In this document: in pieces, positions 31,845 to 44,395 of the stretch | Numbering within the stretch: position 1 is the stretch's first letter | Layout: every line of letters starts with the position of its first letter | Source of the DNA: Ophiura sarsii | Taxonomy: Eukaryota; Echinodermata; Ophiuroidea; Amphilepidida; Ophiuridae | Length of the DNA stretch: 64,000 nucleotides | Assembly: GCA_035610835.1 (NCBI GenBank) | Contig: CM069447.1 | Span: 64,761,060-64,825,059 of the forward strand | Direction: 5' to 3' | Translations under genes and position numbers: made by a program | Notes under the pieces: generated by a model | What the model was told of the DNA's origin: nothing | What the model saw: only the letters and a program-made list of their open reading frames with translations | Database searches by the model: none

Positions 31845-32535
31845 TTGCTTCAGGAACGTTTTCAGGAACATTTCAGTGTAAAAGTAACCAATTTGTGCGC
31901 GTTACGCTACGATGGTTTTTGTTTAACCTTTCTTTTTACACTAAGCCATTTATTTTAAATATTTTGTTATTCAATTTGAACAAGATGGCTTCAGAAACGT
32001 TTTCTGGACCTTTTTATTATTAAAATATACTTTTTTTCGCGTATTAGTTTCACTGATATTTATTATTCAACACAAGATAGAGCTTCAGGAACGTTTTCCT
32101 AAACCTTTATTTTATATAATAACCTTTTTTGCGCGGCGCGCGCATTAGTTTCACTGGTTTTTTTTTATTATTCAAGCTTTATTTATTTTAAATATTTTGT
32201 TATTTAATTTGAACAAGATGGCTTCAGAAACGGTTTCTGGATCTTTTTATTATTAAAATATACTTTTTTTTCGCGTATTAGTTTCACACAAGATAGCTTC
32301 AGGAACATTTTCTTAAACCTTTATTTTTACAATATAGGCAATTTTTTGCGCGGCGCGCGCATTAGTTTCACTGTTTATTTATTATTCAAGCTTTAAGCTT
32401 CAAGAACGTTTTGCTAAACCTTTATTTTTACAATCAATTATTTTGATACTACTTTGTTATTAAATTGGAACAAGATAGCATCAGAAACATTTTTTGAACC
32501 TTTTTAGTGTTAACTTAGACATTGTTGGCACGTTA
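31845..32535. repeat. Tandem repeat with GCTTCAGAAACGTTTTC core
   Basis: AAGATGGCTTCAGAAACG-type text, TTTATTATTAAAATATAC and GCGCGGCGCGCGCATTAG recur several times, with a higher-order period of about 215-235 bases (31,954 versus 32,188, and 32,134 versus 32,350). A diverged copy appears at 32,750-32,830. Non-coding. Confidence 0.75.
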
Positions 32536-32577
32536 CGCGCAAATTAGCAAATTGTAAAAATTAATTATTAGTATCAT

Positions 32578-32716
32578 TGGGTGCCATCTTCCTCACGTTC
32601 TGCGTTTTAGACTGGCATCCACATCTCCTGCATATTTGTATCTATAAATAACTGTTATTGTATATATGCTTACCGAGATGAAAACAAATAAAACCGAAAC
32701 TGAAACTGAACTGAAT
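32578..32716 (+). mobile_element. Non-LTR retrotransposon 3' end with GAAACT tail
   Basis: A CATCTTCCTCACGTTCTGCG to GCTTACCGAGATGAAAAC stretch followed by AAACCGAAACTGAAACTG looks like the last bases and simple-repeat tail of a non-LTR element. No polymerase frame is present upstream. Confidence 0.45.
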
Positions 32717-33634
32717 TAGTTTCACTGTTTAATTATCAGTCAAGCTTAACAACATGGCTTCGGGAACGGTTTGTTTAACCTTTCTTTTTGACAAAAGCCA
32801 ATATTTTCGCGCTACGCGCAAATCCTTTTTACAAATTTAATTTATTCGCAATATTAAACCCTTACGCCGTGTTGTATGCTTTTGCAAAATTGAAAGGAAA
32901 AGCTTGAATATGAATACACAATTTTGAATGATATTGATAATAAGCCAATATTGATTGGAAATGAAGTTAACGCTTTCCAACAAAACAGTGGTCAAAATTA
33001 CACACCAAATCGCACCAAATGGGTTCGAAAATTCAAAAATAATCCAATTCCAAGGGGGCACACCCCCCTCAGGCTCCCCCTGTCCGCGTTACCGCGGATA
33101 GCGTTGTAAACGAATACAATTTATTTTTAAGCCCCGAGACAAATCCCGCTCACGCCTATGCTATTGGATATTTTTTAGGCCTAAACGAAATTGACAAAAT
33201 TCGAGCAAAACTGGGTCGAATTGCGGTAATATTTGTGATATAATTGATGGAAATTAAATAAAGCTCATTCTAGTATTAGAATATGGCAGTATCGAAAGAA
33301 ATTTAAGATATCCTAAGACAAAAACACTCGAGTACAGTGGCTGGTAAACCATTCATAAGGTCCGTGAGAAAATGACCAAAACAAGGTAATTATCATCGAG
33401 TTGGCCACTTAAGTGATTTAAATCCGGCTCGTCAATTGGGTCGGCTTCATCAATTGATGGGGCCGAGACGGTCGGTACACCTTTGATGTTATAAAGCACG
33501 TCAAATATAGACAGGAAGACCAAGGGAATGTAGCAACACTGTTTTGCATTCCGTATGATACCAGTAGGCCTACTTGAAATTATCACCATTGTCACGTGCG
33601 TGCGCACGGGAAGCTACATGTACCACTATTTTGG

Positions 33635-33637
<3 letters not shown>

Positions 33638-33666
<29 letters not shown>

Positions 33667-34240
33667 CTCATATGCCGTAAATAGGCCTATTCTTTATTAA
33701 ACCAAAGAGTTGAAAGCCCTATGCTATTTCTCATACATTTTTGAAGGTCTCTCTTTTTTGTGATAAAAAAACCCGGGAATATTGAATTGAAACTATATCC
33801 ATCCACTGCAATCCAAAACATCCTTCTATCCATTCAATTGTTTGTCAAGTTTAAAAAAACCGGGATTAAAGTAGAAACTTTATTAATATGCAATCCAGGC
33901 TTCCATTCCATTTTCGGGGGTTCTTAACCTTTTGGATCCACGACTTTCTCGGTTTCTTGGTTAGTACTGTGACCCCCTAAAAACAAATTGAAACCCCTAA
34001 AAACAAATTGAAAAACTCCACCCACATCCCGATTTATTATGTCAAGAATATGCTTTACACCCCGGGCTTTACACACGGATGGAGTGCTTTGCTACGGGTA
34101 AAGTGTGACGGGGAAATTTTGGTCGGCGCCCCCGGTCTAAAAAAAGTTTTCTAATTTACATATTATAGCGTGGGTATGCCTCCAATGTTAACTTTACTAT
34201 TTTTCCTTATATGCTAGAATATTTATTTATATTTAGAATA
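33638..34240. other. Poly-G tract and unassigned sequence
   Basis: A 29-base G run at 33,638-33,666 is followed by AT-rich sequence without recognised genes or terminal repeats. Confidence 0.4.
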
Positions 34241-34254
34241 GTTTAAAATCAGGT

Positions 34255-34362
34255 AGACAGTGATAGAAAATATATCTTCGAGAAACTTGAAATATATCCA
34301 TTTAGTCCTGTATAATGAAGACCTCTTAGTTCCTATTAAAAGCAAATATGACTTTTGCAGTG
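34255..34362. repeat. Dispersed repeat (partner at 63,895-64,000)
   Basis: The copies share GAGAAACTTGAAATATATCC, AATGAAGACCTCTTAGTTCC and AAATATGACTTTTGCAGTG with few differences, in the same orientation. The partner runs off the right edge of the window. Confidence 0.7.
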
Positions 34363-34679
34363 ATTCTCTAGGGTAGACTTGATGGTTGTCCTGGTCTGGT
34401 TCTGGCTAATTAGAAGGCATTTTCCACCAAGAAATCATTCGCTTGTATTGTTTAAAGCCTGTTCAAGAGATATTTGGATCTTACCTTGATTGTAATTGAC
34501 CAATAGGTACATTTTGTTTTTAGAATTGGCCAAATAGATAGCACTTAAGAAACATTTGGCTGTTTTTTACCCGTTTCCGTCACACTAAATGGAAGTTAAG
34601 TTTTTACTGCATATCCCGAAAAGTACAATGAGTATTCAGACCGATATATTATGATTTTATAGATGACATTTAAAACTTC

Positions 34680-35120
34680 AATCATCCAAAATGTCATCAA
34701 TTGGCTTGTGTAATCGCAAATTTATGAGGTAAGAGGTAACACTTATTGAATAATCCTCAAAGATAGCATTTAGATGAATAATTTCAAAACAATTTAACTC
34801 CAATTCCATTACAATATCATTCATTCTTCCACGTATAATACTATGACACCAACCAATTCTATTCACTAACAGGACCCAGTCAGGTTTTGTTCAAAATCTC
34901 AAACCATAAACCCCGAAAACCGCCAAAGCCGAGAACCGCGAAAGCCGAGAACTGCTCTAGTTATAATAACAAACATCCGGTTGGAGGAAAATTACAATTT
35001 TGAAAGTATGCAACATCATTACTACTGTACGAGGGTCATTCAATAAGTTCTACCTCCTACCTCATAACTTTACTATTATATAAGCCAGTCTTATCAAATA
35101 TCACACAATTGTAGCTTGGA
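34680..35120. repeat. Diverged inverted repeat before the L1-like element
   Basis: The text near 35,035 (CATTCAATAAG then TACCTCCTACCTCATAA) is found in reverse complement near 34,725-34,760. The arms of about 90 bases surround unassigned sequence. It may be a foldback element that interrupts the 5' side of the reverse transcriptase. Confidence 0.4.
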
Positions 35121-35164
35121 ACCTCAGCTACAAAGGAATTGTAAATTGATCCGAGTAATTGTTG

Positions 35165-37212
35165 TACTTTTTTGGCGATAGAACTTCTATCAAACTCAAT
35201 TCGTGGTAACCCATTAATCTCTGGTATTTCAATTAACAACACTGAATTGAAATTAATCCAATATACTGACGACACCACATGCGTTATGGATGGGGTTGAC
35301 TCTGCAAATACACTCTTGAAGCTTCTTGATTCTTTTACCAAGGTTTCTGGCTTAAAATTGAATGTCAGTAAATCAAAGGGCCTATGGATTGGTTCAAAGA
35401 GGATGAGTATAGACAAGCCGCTAAACATTGATTGATTGGCCAACAAATCCGATAAAGGCTTTTGGCCCAAAATTAAAACAGGTGAAAACCATTCTTAATA
35501 TATGGAAATGTAGAAGGTTAACCATTGCTGGTAACATTATTTTGATCAAGACTTTTGCTCTCTCCAAGTTTATATATTTGGCCTCCGTTTGTCATATTCC
35601 AGATTATATAATACAGCAAATAGATAAAATCATATATGAATTTCTGTGTAATGGTGGTAAAGGTCTTATAAAGAGGCGTACGCATATTGATGAAGGTGGT
35701 TTAAAAATGATCGATGTGAAATCAATATTCAAGGCTCAAAAGATAAAGTGGGTAAATACATACCTTAACACTTCAGCTGCATGGAAATCAATTCTGAATG
35801 AGTAAATCGCTCCATTTGGTGGAGAGTTAATATTCCATTGTAATATTCATCCAACTCAAATTCATAGATGGAATAATATTCCAATATTTTATAAGGATAT
35901 GCTGAAGTCGTATTTTGATTTTATTATGCCTGACAAAAATGGTCATCTTCAACAATGTATATGGAATAACCAATATATTTGTATCAATCATAAGCCTTTT
36001 TTTTATAAGCATTTTTTCAGGTGTGATATGAATATGATCTCTGATTTATATAATACAAATGGTAAAATTATTCCCTTTGATGTTTAGACTAAACGAGGAG
36101 TTGCTAATAAATATTACATGAATTGGAGAAGCATTGTTGATGCTATTCCAGCTTCTTGGAAGCAAGTTTTTAAAATTGGCTTTATACGGGACCTTTGTAA
36201 AAAAAAAGGTTTCATATTGACGCACGAGAATAATGAGTCTCACATTGACAATATGACATCCAAAATCATCTATCGTATTCTAGTCCAGAGAATTCAGGAA
36301 TCTCATACATCCCAGGTGAAATACAAAAATGAGCTTAGGGGCCATATCCAAACTCCAGTGATTTTAAAGCATTTTTCTACCGATTTTACCCCGGTATTCC
36401 AACGAAATAGAACGAAATACCTATGGAATACCGGGGATAGAACGAAATACCTATGGAATACCGGGGTAAAATCGGTAGAAAAATGCTTTAAAATCACTGG
36501 AGTTTGGATATGGCCCCTTAATGTGTTTGACAAAGAATGGAGTAGTATTTACCTTATGCCGTTTAAGGCATGTCATGATGTTAGGACAAGCATTTTCCAA
36601 TACAAGATTAATTTGAATTGCTTAATGACTAATAGTAGATTATTTAGGATGAAAATTGTTGATAATGTGAATTGTACTTTATGCAGTAACTTCCCCGAGA
36701 CTTTAAAGCATATATTTTGGGATTGTGCTCATGCCATTAACATCTGGGACGAATTTAAAATATGGTTTGATTTCAACATGAATTTTAATATTGTTCTTGA
36801 TTACAAGAAAATACTGGTTGGCATTGGCAAAGGAGGAGACTGTAGTGCATTAATTAACTTATGCCTAATACTTATCAAAAAGGTTATCTATGACAGCAGA
36901 TATCAAAATCGAATACCTTCAATTCTTGCATTTAAAAATTTAATTAAATTCCATTATAAACTTGAGAAACATTTCTCTACCAGCAACAACACAATGTATA
37001 AATTCATTGATAAATGGACAAAATTAAAAAGGGTTGTGAGGAGTAATAATTGTATATAAGCTTTACTTTATACTTATTGATGTGCTTATTCATGTAACCC
37101 AGGTGTGTATACTGTATGTTGTTATCTTTCTATTACCGTATTGTAACTTTACTGTGATTTGTATATATGTTTTTTGAGCGAAATAAAACAGAAAAGAGAA
37201 GAAGAAAAAAAA
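35165..37212 (+). pseudogene. L1/Tx1-like reverse transcriptase, degraded, with poly-A tail
   Basis: Frames at 35,172-35,435, 35,428-35,805, 35,899-36,087 and 36,118-37,059 together give the carboxyl half of an L1-type ORF2. They show Q-Y-T-D-D-T-T where Y-A-D-D is usual, then L-K-L-N-V-S-K-S-K-G and L-T-I-A-G-N-I-I-L-I-K. Near the end is a zf-RVT cysteine-histidine box (C-T-L-C, then K-H-I-F-W-D-C). A GAAATAAAACAG-type end and A-rich tail stop at about 37,212. Stops and frame slips (35,803; 36,085) and the missing 5' half make it inactive. A MITE sits inside the last frame. Confidence 0.85.
36338..36517. mobile_element. 180-bp foldback MITE inserted in frame in the L1-like ORF
   Basis: GGGGCCATATCCAAACTCC at the left returns in reverse at the right, with arms of over 60 matching bases and TTA on both sides as target duplication. 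The loop holds two 30-bp direct copies of ATAGAACGAAATACCTATGG text. Element plus duplication is 183 bases, a multiple of three, and has no in-frame stop, so the host frame stays open across it. Confidence 0.9.
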
Positions 37213-37354
37213 GTATGTCTACAAGAGTTACAATTGCTTACAATCTTATGTATACATGGTAATACTGTATTACTCAGATATCAATATTTGACTTCCATTT
37301 TCAGTCTTTAAATCATGTTCTTATATTTAACCATTCAATACGATGAAAAAACAC

Positions 37355-37625
37355 ATACATCCCATTGTTAAAACTATACTCTGATCATACATGTTGGTTT
37401 ATATATGCCAATATATAGAATTTTACCCATTTTGGCGGCCATTTTGGCGGCCATCTTGGATTTAGGTGTGTTAACAAAGCAAAAGTTCTTGATATGAGTG
37501 TCTAGTGGTCCAATACATACATCCCACCACCCATTAAAACTATACTTTCACTATACAATTCGATTGCTATATGTCATTTTATGAGATTTTACCAGTTATG
37601 GCGGCCATTTTGGACGCCATCTTGC
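37355..37625. repeat. Direct duplication with GGCGGCCATTTTGG motifs
   Basis: Two units of about 165 bases share ACATACATCCCA, AAAACTATACT and TTTTGGCGGCCATTTTGG / GGACGCCATCTTG. The first unit has the GGCGGCCAT core twice. Non-coding. Confidence 0.6.
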
Positions 37626-37727
37626 ATAACCCCTTAGCAATATGAAAATATTTTTGGTAACATCCTGATTATGTCTTAGGATCATAATAGGAAGTAAAAC
37701 AAGTTGGTTTGGGGGAGTCCTGGGGGG

Positions 37728-37749
37728 CGGGGGGGGGGGGGGGGGGGGG
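37728..37749. repeat. Poly-G tract
   Basis: Twenty-two G within a G-rich flank (GGGGGAGTCCTGGGGGGCGG). Confidence 0.95.
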
Positions 37750-37859
37750 TGCACACTAACCCTCCGTAGATCCCCGACTAATGGATAGACCAATGTTAGT
37801 ATCGTTTTGACGCTCATAATCGTTCTTTCTGTAAAAGTGGCACAACGTCGATTTTGGGT

Positions 37860-38590
37860 AGCTTTGATAAACTGGGCATATCTCATAACAAAATATCAAT
37901 ACAATCAATACAAATATGATTTTAGAGTTTCTTAAAGATTGCAGTAGAACCAGCATCTCTAATATGGCGTGGAAGTGAGTTCCATAGTGACGGACCTGAA
38001 ACGGAAAAGGCTCTTTCACCTATACGTTTCCTACTGGAAGGTATTGAGAGTACACAGAAAAAAATAAGTGAGTCATCATCGTAAAATGAATCACGTCAAA
38101 ATGAGTCATTTTTGTCCGTGTCGTGATTCACGACACGGACAAAAATGACTCATTTTGAGCCATAGTGTGTCACTACACGGACAAAATGACTCATTTTTCT
38201 TTGATGACTCACTTTTTTTCTTTCTGTGTAGAGTCATGTCCATTGCAGGTCTAGTCACCGGGCCTATTGAAGAGATTGAATTGTGAGAAAGTAAGTTACA
38301 CAGATATTTAGGACCACAGTCATTCAAACATTTGTACACGTAAAGACAACTTTAAACTTAATGCGTTTTGTGACTGGTAGCCAATGCAGATTCTGCATTA
38401 TAGAGGATGGACTGTCAAGTCTTGATGCCGAGAAGACGAGTTTTACGGCACGATGTTGGAGAGATTGAAGTCGATTAAGATCATTTGAGTTTGAACCGTA
38501 TAAAAGGGCATTACCATAATCGAGACGGGAAAGGAAAAGTGCACGAACTACAAGGTGCCGTGTGCCCTGGTCAAGAAATAACGAGCACTT
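37860..38590 (-). pseudogene. L2/CR1-like reverse transcriptase 3' part, split by a MITE
   Basis: On the minus strand the frame reads L-F-L-S-R-L-D-Y-G-N-A-L-L-Y-G, L-Q-S-L-Q-H-R-A-V-K-L-V-F, L-H-W-L-P-V, Y-K-C-L-N-D and, after the insertion, A-F-S-V-S-G-P-S-L-W-N-S-L-P. These are the hallmark end motifs of CR1/L2 polymerases. Only this terminal part is present, with a frame slip before Y-K-C-L-N-D. The element at 38,053-38,228 interrupts it, and reading across the empty site keeps the frame. Confidence 0.85.
38053..38228. mobile_element. 176-bp palindromic CACTA-like MITE, TA duplication
   Basis: The left end CACAGAAAAAAATAAGTGAG and the right end (reverse complement CACAGAAAGAAAAAAAGTGA) are inverted repeats flanked by TA. 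Most of the body folds back through AAAATGAGTCATTTTTGTCC and its inverse. Short ATGAGTCAT motifs repeat along both arms. Confidence 0.85.
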
Positions 38591-38599
38591 CTAGCCAAG

Positions 38600-38952
38600 A
38601 GTTACTTGGATTGAGTTTAGTGTTCATTCCAAAATGGCCGCTAATCCAAAACACGGGTGGTCTCTATTATACAACACTATATACATAATATATATAATTT
38701 TCATCCAACTTGAAACAGGGCAGAACTTCACTAGGCATCTTAAAGTGATTCCAATAAGACAGACACATATAAAGAAATTATAACATTTCAACATTTCATT
38801 CCAAAATCACAAATAAAAACAATACATATGTTTAGCATATAAATTTCCTCGATAGTGATAATTATATTGATAAATATTATTCTGGTTTAAATAAATTGGA
38901 TCAAAAGGACCATTATATAGAACATTCGTATTTCTTGTTTCTTTTCCACCCA
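38600..38952. other. Unassigned AT-rich stretch before the transporter exon
   Basis: No open frame or repeat boundary recognised. The last 30 bases form the pyrimidine-rich acceptor of the transporter-like exon. Confidence 0.4.
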
Positions 38953-39560
38953 GGACTATCCCTGACATTTCAAAATAGCCAAGTGGTGATCAACCACTAT
39001 TTCAAGAAGGGAGTCGCTAGTGCTACTGGAATTGCATTGACAGGTTCGAGAGCATGGATGTTGGTACTTGTCCCATTCCTTCATTTACCCATAGATAGGT
39101 ACTCGTGGAGAGGGGCTATGTTTATTCTTGGTGCAGTTGTTGCCAATATTTGTGTGGCAGGGGCTACCGCCGAACTAAATTAGAACATATTGGTATTCAG
39201 AAAATCAAAATACAAACACGTTCAATACCAATTTCTACTGATTTATGTAAATCGATCGATAATTCAAACACGTTTAATGAGGAAAATAAAAGCAGAGAAA
39301 AATGTAGCTGTAATATCAAGCCTCTACGAGTTGCAGAAATAATCCATGTTTTATCAAATTTTTGATTTTTTAATGTTGTGCTTCGCCGTTTTTGTGCAAG
39401 GATCGATTGCTTTTCCAATTTTCCGGCGCATTGAAAGCCGGGATATCCGAAACACAGGCTTCATTTCTCAAGTCAATAATAAGTGTGTATGCGGCAATGA
39501 CGTCAACGGTTTTGCCAGTGTTTTTAACACTGGCAAAACCGTGTTGGCCCTCTAATGTTC
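38953..39560 (+). pseudogene. Monocarboxylate transporter (SLC16, MFS) remnant
   Basis: After a good acceptor (TTCTTTTCCACCCAG) the frame reads G-L-S-L-T-F-Q-N-S-Q-V-V-I-N-H-Y-F-K-K, A-T-G-I-A-L-T-G-S and Y-S-W-R-G-A-M-F-I-L-G-A-V. This is the transmembrane 4-6 region of the monocarboxylate transporter family. The cytoplasmic loop (K-L-E-H-I-G) continues in another frame, the next membrane segment (F-D-F-L-M-L-C-F-A-V) returns to the first, and G-I-S-E-T-Q-A-S-F-L-K-S-I-I is in the third. Frameshifts, no following exon and a retrotransposon directly downstream indicate a dead fragment. Assembly errors could mimic some of this. Confidence 0.8.
39511..39541. repeat. Short perfect hairpin
   Basis: GGTTTTGCCAGTGTT is followed at once by its reverse complement AACACTGGCAAAACC, at the point where the transporter homology fades. 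It may mark a deletion or insertion junction. Confidence 0.6.
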
Positions 39561-40623
39561 TCTTTCTACACACACGGTTGCTGATATAATCATAATCAAA
39601 CGTTACAAACAAATAAAGTTCCATTTTTACGCTGATGATACACAACTGTACATCTCATTTGACCCAAATAAGTCAGGGGATGCTGACCATGCTCTTGTTA
39701 TGTTATCTGCGTGCATTGAGGATATCAAATCTTGAATGTCGCAAAATATGCTTTGTTTGAATAGTGATAAAACAGAATTTTTCATTGCAGCCAACCCAAG
39801 AGCCTTAAAGTCACTATGCAACATCTCACTTCGTGTTGGTGATATTGAGATCAGACCGTCCCCCATGTACGCAATCTTGGTGTTGAATTTGACTGCCATT
39901 TAAACATGTCTTATCATGTTACTAACATTTGTCGCAGTTTGAATTTTCACCTTAGGAATCTTTCTCGTATTCGGATGTTTATTGATGATACAACATGTCA
40001 TCACGCCATACGCACACTTGTTACATCGCGGCTCGACAATTCCAACTCTCTCTTACAGGGATCTTCTGCGAAAGATATTAAACGGCTACAACGTCTCCAA
40101 AATCGAGCAGCCAAACTCATTTATAATGCTAAAAGACGTGATCATGCAACTCCTCTTCTCCACAAGTTACATTGACTGCCTGTTAAAACGCGCATTGAGT
40201 TCAAGATCCTGACTATTGTATAAACATGTTTCAATGATGGTGTGCCTTGTTATCTTAAGGACATTACTAGTACACACACAGAAATTTTGCGCACGTTAAG
40301 TAAAATAACGTAATGTAAAGTAAAATTATGCAAAAAGTACACAATGCGAGGTATTCTTTATTACTAAACCATTTTGTAACTTTTAAAATTACATTTTTGA
40401 AATGTATCGGAGATAATTACCGGGGTTTGTAGATATTTTATCGAAATTAAGTAGAACAAAAGTCTAAAATACAATTTAATCGGTAAAAGGTGATTTCGCC
40501 CAACGTGTTAAGTAAGAATTATCGATATCATTGGTGAAAGTCGTAATCTTTCCCTAATCGCCGGTTAAAATCTCCTCGTGTAATTATACAAGATGGCGAG
40601 CGTTAGAGAAACACTCAGCCGGT

Positions 40624-41615
<992 letters not shown>

Positions 41616-42795
41616 TTGTGTAAACAATTGCCTAAAAAATACATCCAAATTCAGTCACAAATACCCGGTGATTGTGTAAATAATTATCTTAAACTTACAT
41701 GCAAATTCAGTAATAAATACCCAGTCATTGTGTAAACAATCACCTTAAACCTACATTCAAATTCGGTAAAAAATACCTAGTCATTTTGTAAATATTTACT
41801 AAAAAATTAAGCAAAATTTCCCATAATGTTGTGGGTTTTTTACATAACATGTGGTAAAATATTACAAAGCATTTACGTAAACAAATGCGTAACTAGTTAA
41901 GTAAAATTTATACCTAGCCACTGTGCAAAATAAATACCTAGTAAAATTGCATTTTTTATACATAATAGTTTGTTTGTTTTTACCAAACTTTTTACCAAAC
42001 AGAGTTTATGTAAAATCTTACCAAATTGTTTTGGTGTTCTATACGTGCTTCAAAATTATGTAAAATGTTACATAACTTAGGTAAAAATTTCTGTGAGTGT
42101 ACTTATGTACCTAAAAGAAGTGGTCTTCGTTCTGCCTCTGACACTCGGATTCTCACTGTACCTTAAACTCGTCTCACTACAGCCAAGAAAGGATTTGATG
42201 CCTCCGGCCTATTTTTGTGGAATAATTTACCGCGTCACATTAGGCATGCCTCATCACTGACTCAATTTAAGAAGATGTTAAAAACTCACTTAGTTCACCG
42301 TCATAGTGCGAGTGATGTTCAACACTGTTATTTTTAATGTTATGTTTTAATTTTTGTTAAGCGCTGTGGTACCATTGTATAATGTGTAAGAGCGCTATAT
42401 AAGTGCTCATTGTTATGTTATGTTATTATGTAATTAACCCACTGGCGTATTATAACTACCCATCGTTGGTTGTATCAGCTATCATATTTGGATGGGATTT
42501 GGTGTCTCGAACGCACTTCCGTTTCTCATCACTCGTAATATAGTATCGTTTGATAATATAAAGGAGTCGTACAGTGTCGTGACTATGACATGATGACCAT
42601 GCAACTAGGAATCATGGTTGGATCTCCGTATTAACCGTATCTCATTGAAAATTTGGGGAAAATTCGGACATTGGGGGTCATCAAACTGGTTACCAGTGGT
42701 ATTTTGATCCAGCTGGAGAATCAACCCGTTTTAAAACTCCTTTGTTTCACATTTGCACAGATTTTTGAACTGATCTATAGTTTTTCGCTGAGTAT

Positions 42796-43072
42796 TTAAT
42801 AACCCTAACCCCGGGATCACAATTTTCGAGGAAAAAACACCAACTAAATCTCTGGGAACCTGTCGGGATGCGATCCGGGGACCCTCCGTTCTCAAGCCCC
42901 ACATCACAGCCACTAAGCCACGGCCCTCAGCTACACATTCGCGCAGTATACCGCGCTCTCTATATAGGCTCGGTTGACTACGTCATAGAAAACCCACGGC
43001 GCATGCGTTTGGAGAGAGACTTAGGATTAGCATTTCTTAGCACTCAGGGGGGTTAGGGTTAAGTTTATTTAT
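42796..43072 (-). mobile_element. SINE-like element flanked by inverted TAACCCTAACCCC
   Basis: AATAACCCTAACCCC at the left and GGGGTTAGGGTTAA at the right bracket 277 bases. Inside, on the minus strand at 42,858-42,928, is a tRNA-like head with A box TGGCTTAGTGG and B box-like GGATCGCATCC. The flanks resemble telomere repeats but have only two units each. Confidence 0.5.
42858..42928 (-). ncRNA. tRNA-derived head of the SINE-like element
   Basis: On the minus strand GAGGGCCGTGGCTTAGTGG begins a tRNA-like fold with an apparent CTTGAGA anticodon loop (TGA). Stem pairing is imperfect and the B box is degenerate, so it is not a working tRNA. Confidence 0.45.
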
Positions 43073-43444
43073 TTGTGTGTTTGCTTGCTTTTGTATCATA
43101 TAAATAAACAATAATCCTCGTTCTCCTAATCGATATTTTGTTACACTTCTTCCGACGGGACGGATCCTAAATTAACTTTGTTACACATTGGTAGTACATA
43201 GGTATGTGCGCAATTGACAATTTTTTTTCCTGTCAGCAAAAATTAGCGCCAGGCTATTTTAAATGGGTAGCTATTACTGAAATCACAAGTGAAAGTGACA
43301 TGGTCACAATAAGTTACTTTTGGCGAGATATAGCAATTTATCACTTAGTAGCTATAAATAGATACAAATGCTGTAATCTGGTTATTAGGCATTTGGCAAC
43401 TAAGCAATATAAAAACGTATTGCGTTGTAATTAACATTGCTAAC

Positions 43445-44395
43445 GGTCGATATATCCTGTATTGCGTTGTTGGCAGAATAACAACTCTGATTGGTTAAAT
43501 TGAGATTTGGATTGATCCATTATTACTTTTAGGGGTTGGTGATGGTGGAGGATGGGGAAATAGGGTGACTGTAAGTGTAGGGTCATGGGTGGAGGGAGGA
43601 GGAGATGGGAGGGGTTAACAAGATTTCTTTTTGGTGGTTCCCAGAATCATGTTGGTGGTTCCCAGTGATTTGAGTTCCAAGTTATTTAAGTGCTCACACT
43701 GAGTATATGTCGGGGGTTGGGTAGTATAAGGGGAATAAATAGGGGGTGTTGAAAAATGGCCCTTTTTGGGTGGTCCTGAGCATCGTTTTGGTGGTTCCCA
43801 GTGTCTTTAGTTCGAAATTGTCTAAGTGCTCAATGAGGTTATTAGTAGGGTTGGAATGAGTTGTGCTTAATAAAGAGTGTGTTGACAAAATGACCCATTA
43901 CGGTGGTTCCCTGTTTCATTTTGGTGGGTCCCAGTGTTTTGGGTTCCAGGTGGTTTAAATGGTCAATAGTTGGGTTTTGGTCAATTTATCAACCCCCCTC
44001 CTTATTCACCATATACCCCCACCCGACATATATTTATTGAACACTTAAACAACTTGGAACCCCAAACACTGGGAACCACCAAAATAACCCTGGGAACTAC
44101 CAAAAAAGACAATTTTTCAAACCCCTCTTTATTCACCATATACCCCCTCCCAACATAAATTTCTTGAACACTTAAACAACTTTGAGCCCAAAACACTGGG
44201 AACCACCAACAATACACTGGAACCACCAAAATGGCATTTTAACCACCAAACAATCTATAATTCAAAACCTACCGCTACCCTATCCACCCATCACCACTAC
44301 CACCAACCCCTGAAAATGATAATGGATCAACCCAAATCTCTATTCAACCAATCAGAGCTGTTATTCTGCCAACAACGCAATACAGGATGTATCGT
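43445..44395. mobile_element. 950-bp foldback element with GGTGGTTCCCAGTGT repeats
   Basis: The outer 160 bases of each side are inverted copies (CGATATATCCTGTATTGCGT against its reverse near 44,390, through CTGATTGGTT and GGGGTTGGTG). The inner part repeats GGTGGTTCCCAGTGTT, GTTCCAAGTTGTTTAAGTG and ATATGTCGGGGG several times, first in one and then in the other orientation. Confidence 0.85.

Noticed and set aside
33353..33607. Minus-strand 84-residue frame with an acidic D/E/P stretch
   Set aside because: The composition looks somewhat coding, but no splice sites fit well and no family is recognised.
42796..43072. Interstitial telomere
   Set aside because: Only two telomere-like units occur on each side, in opposite orientations, better explained as ends of a small element.
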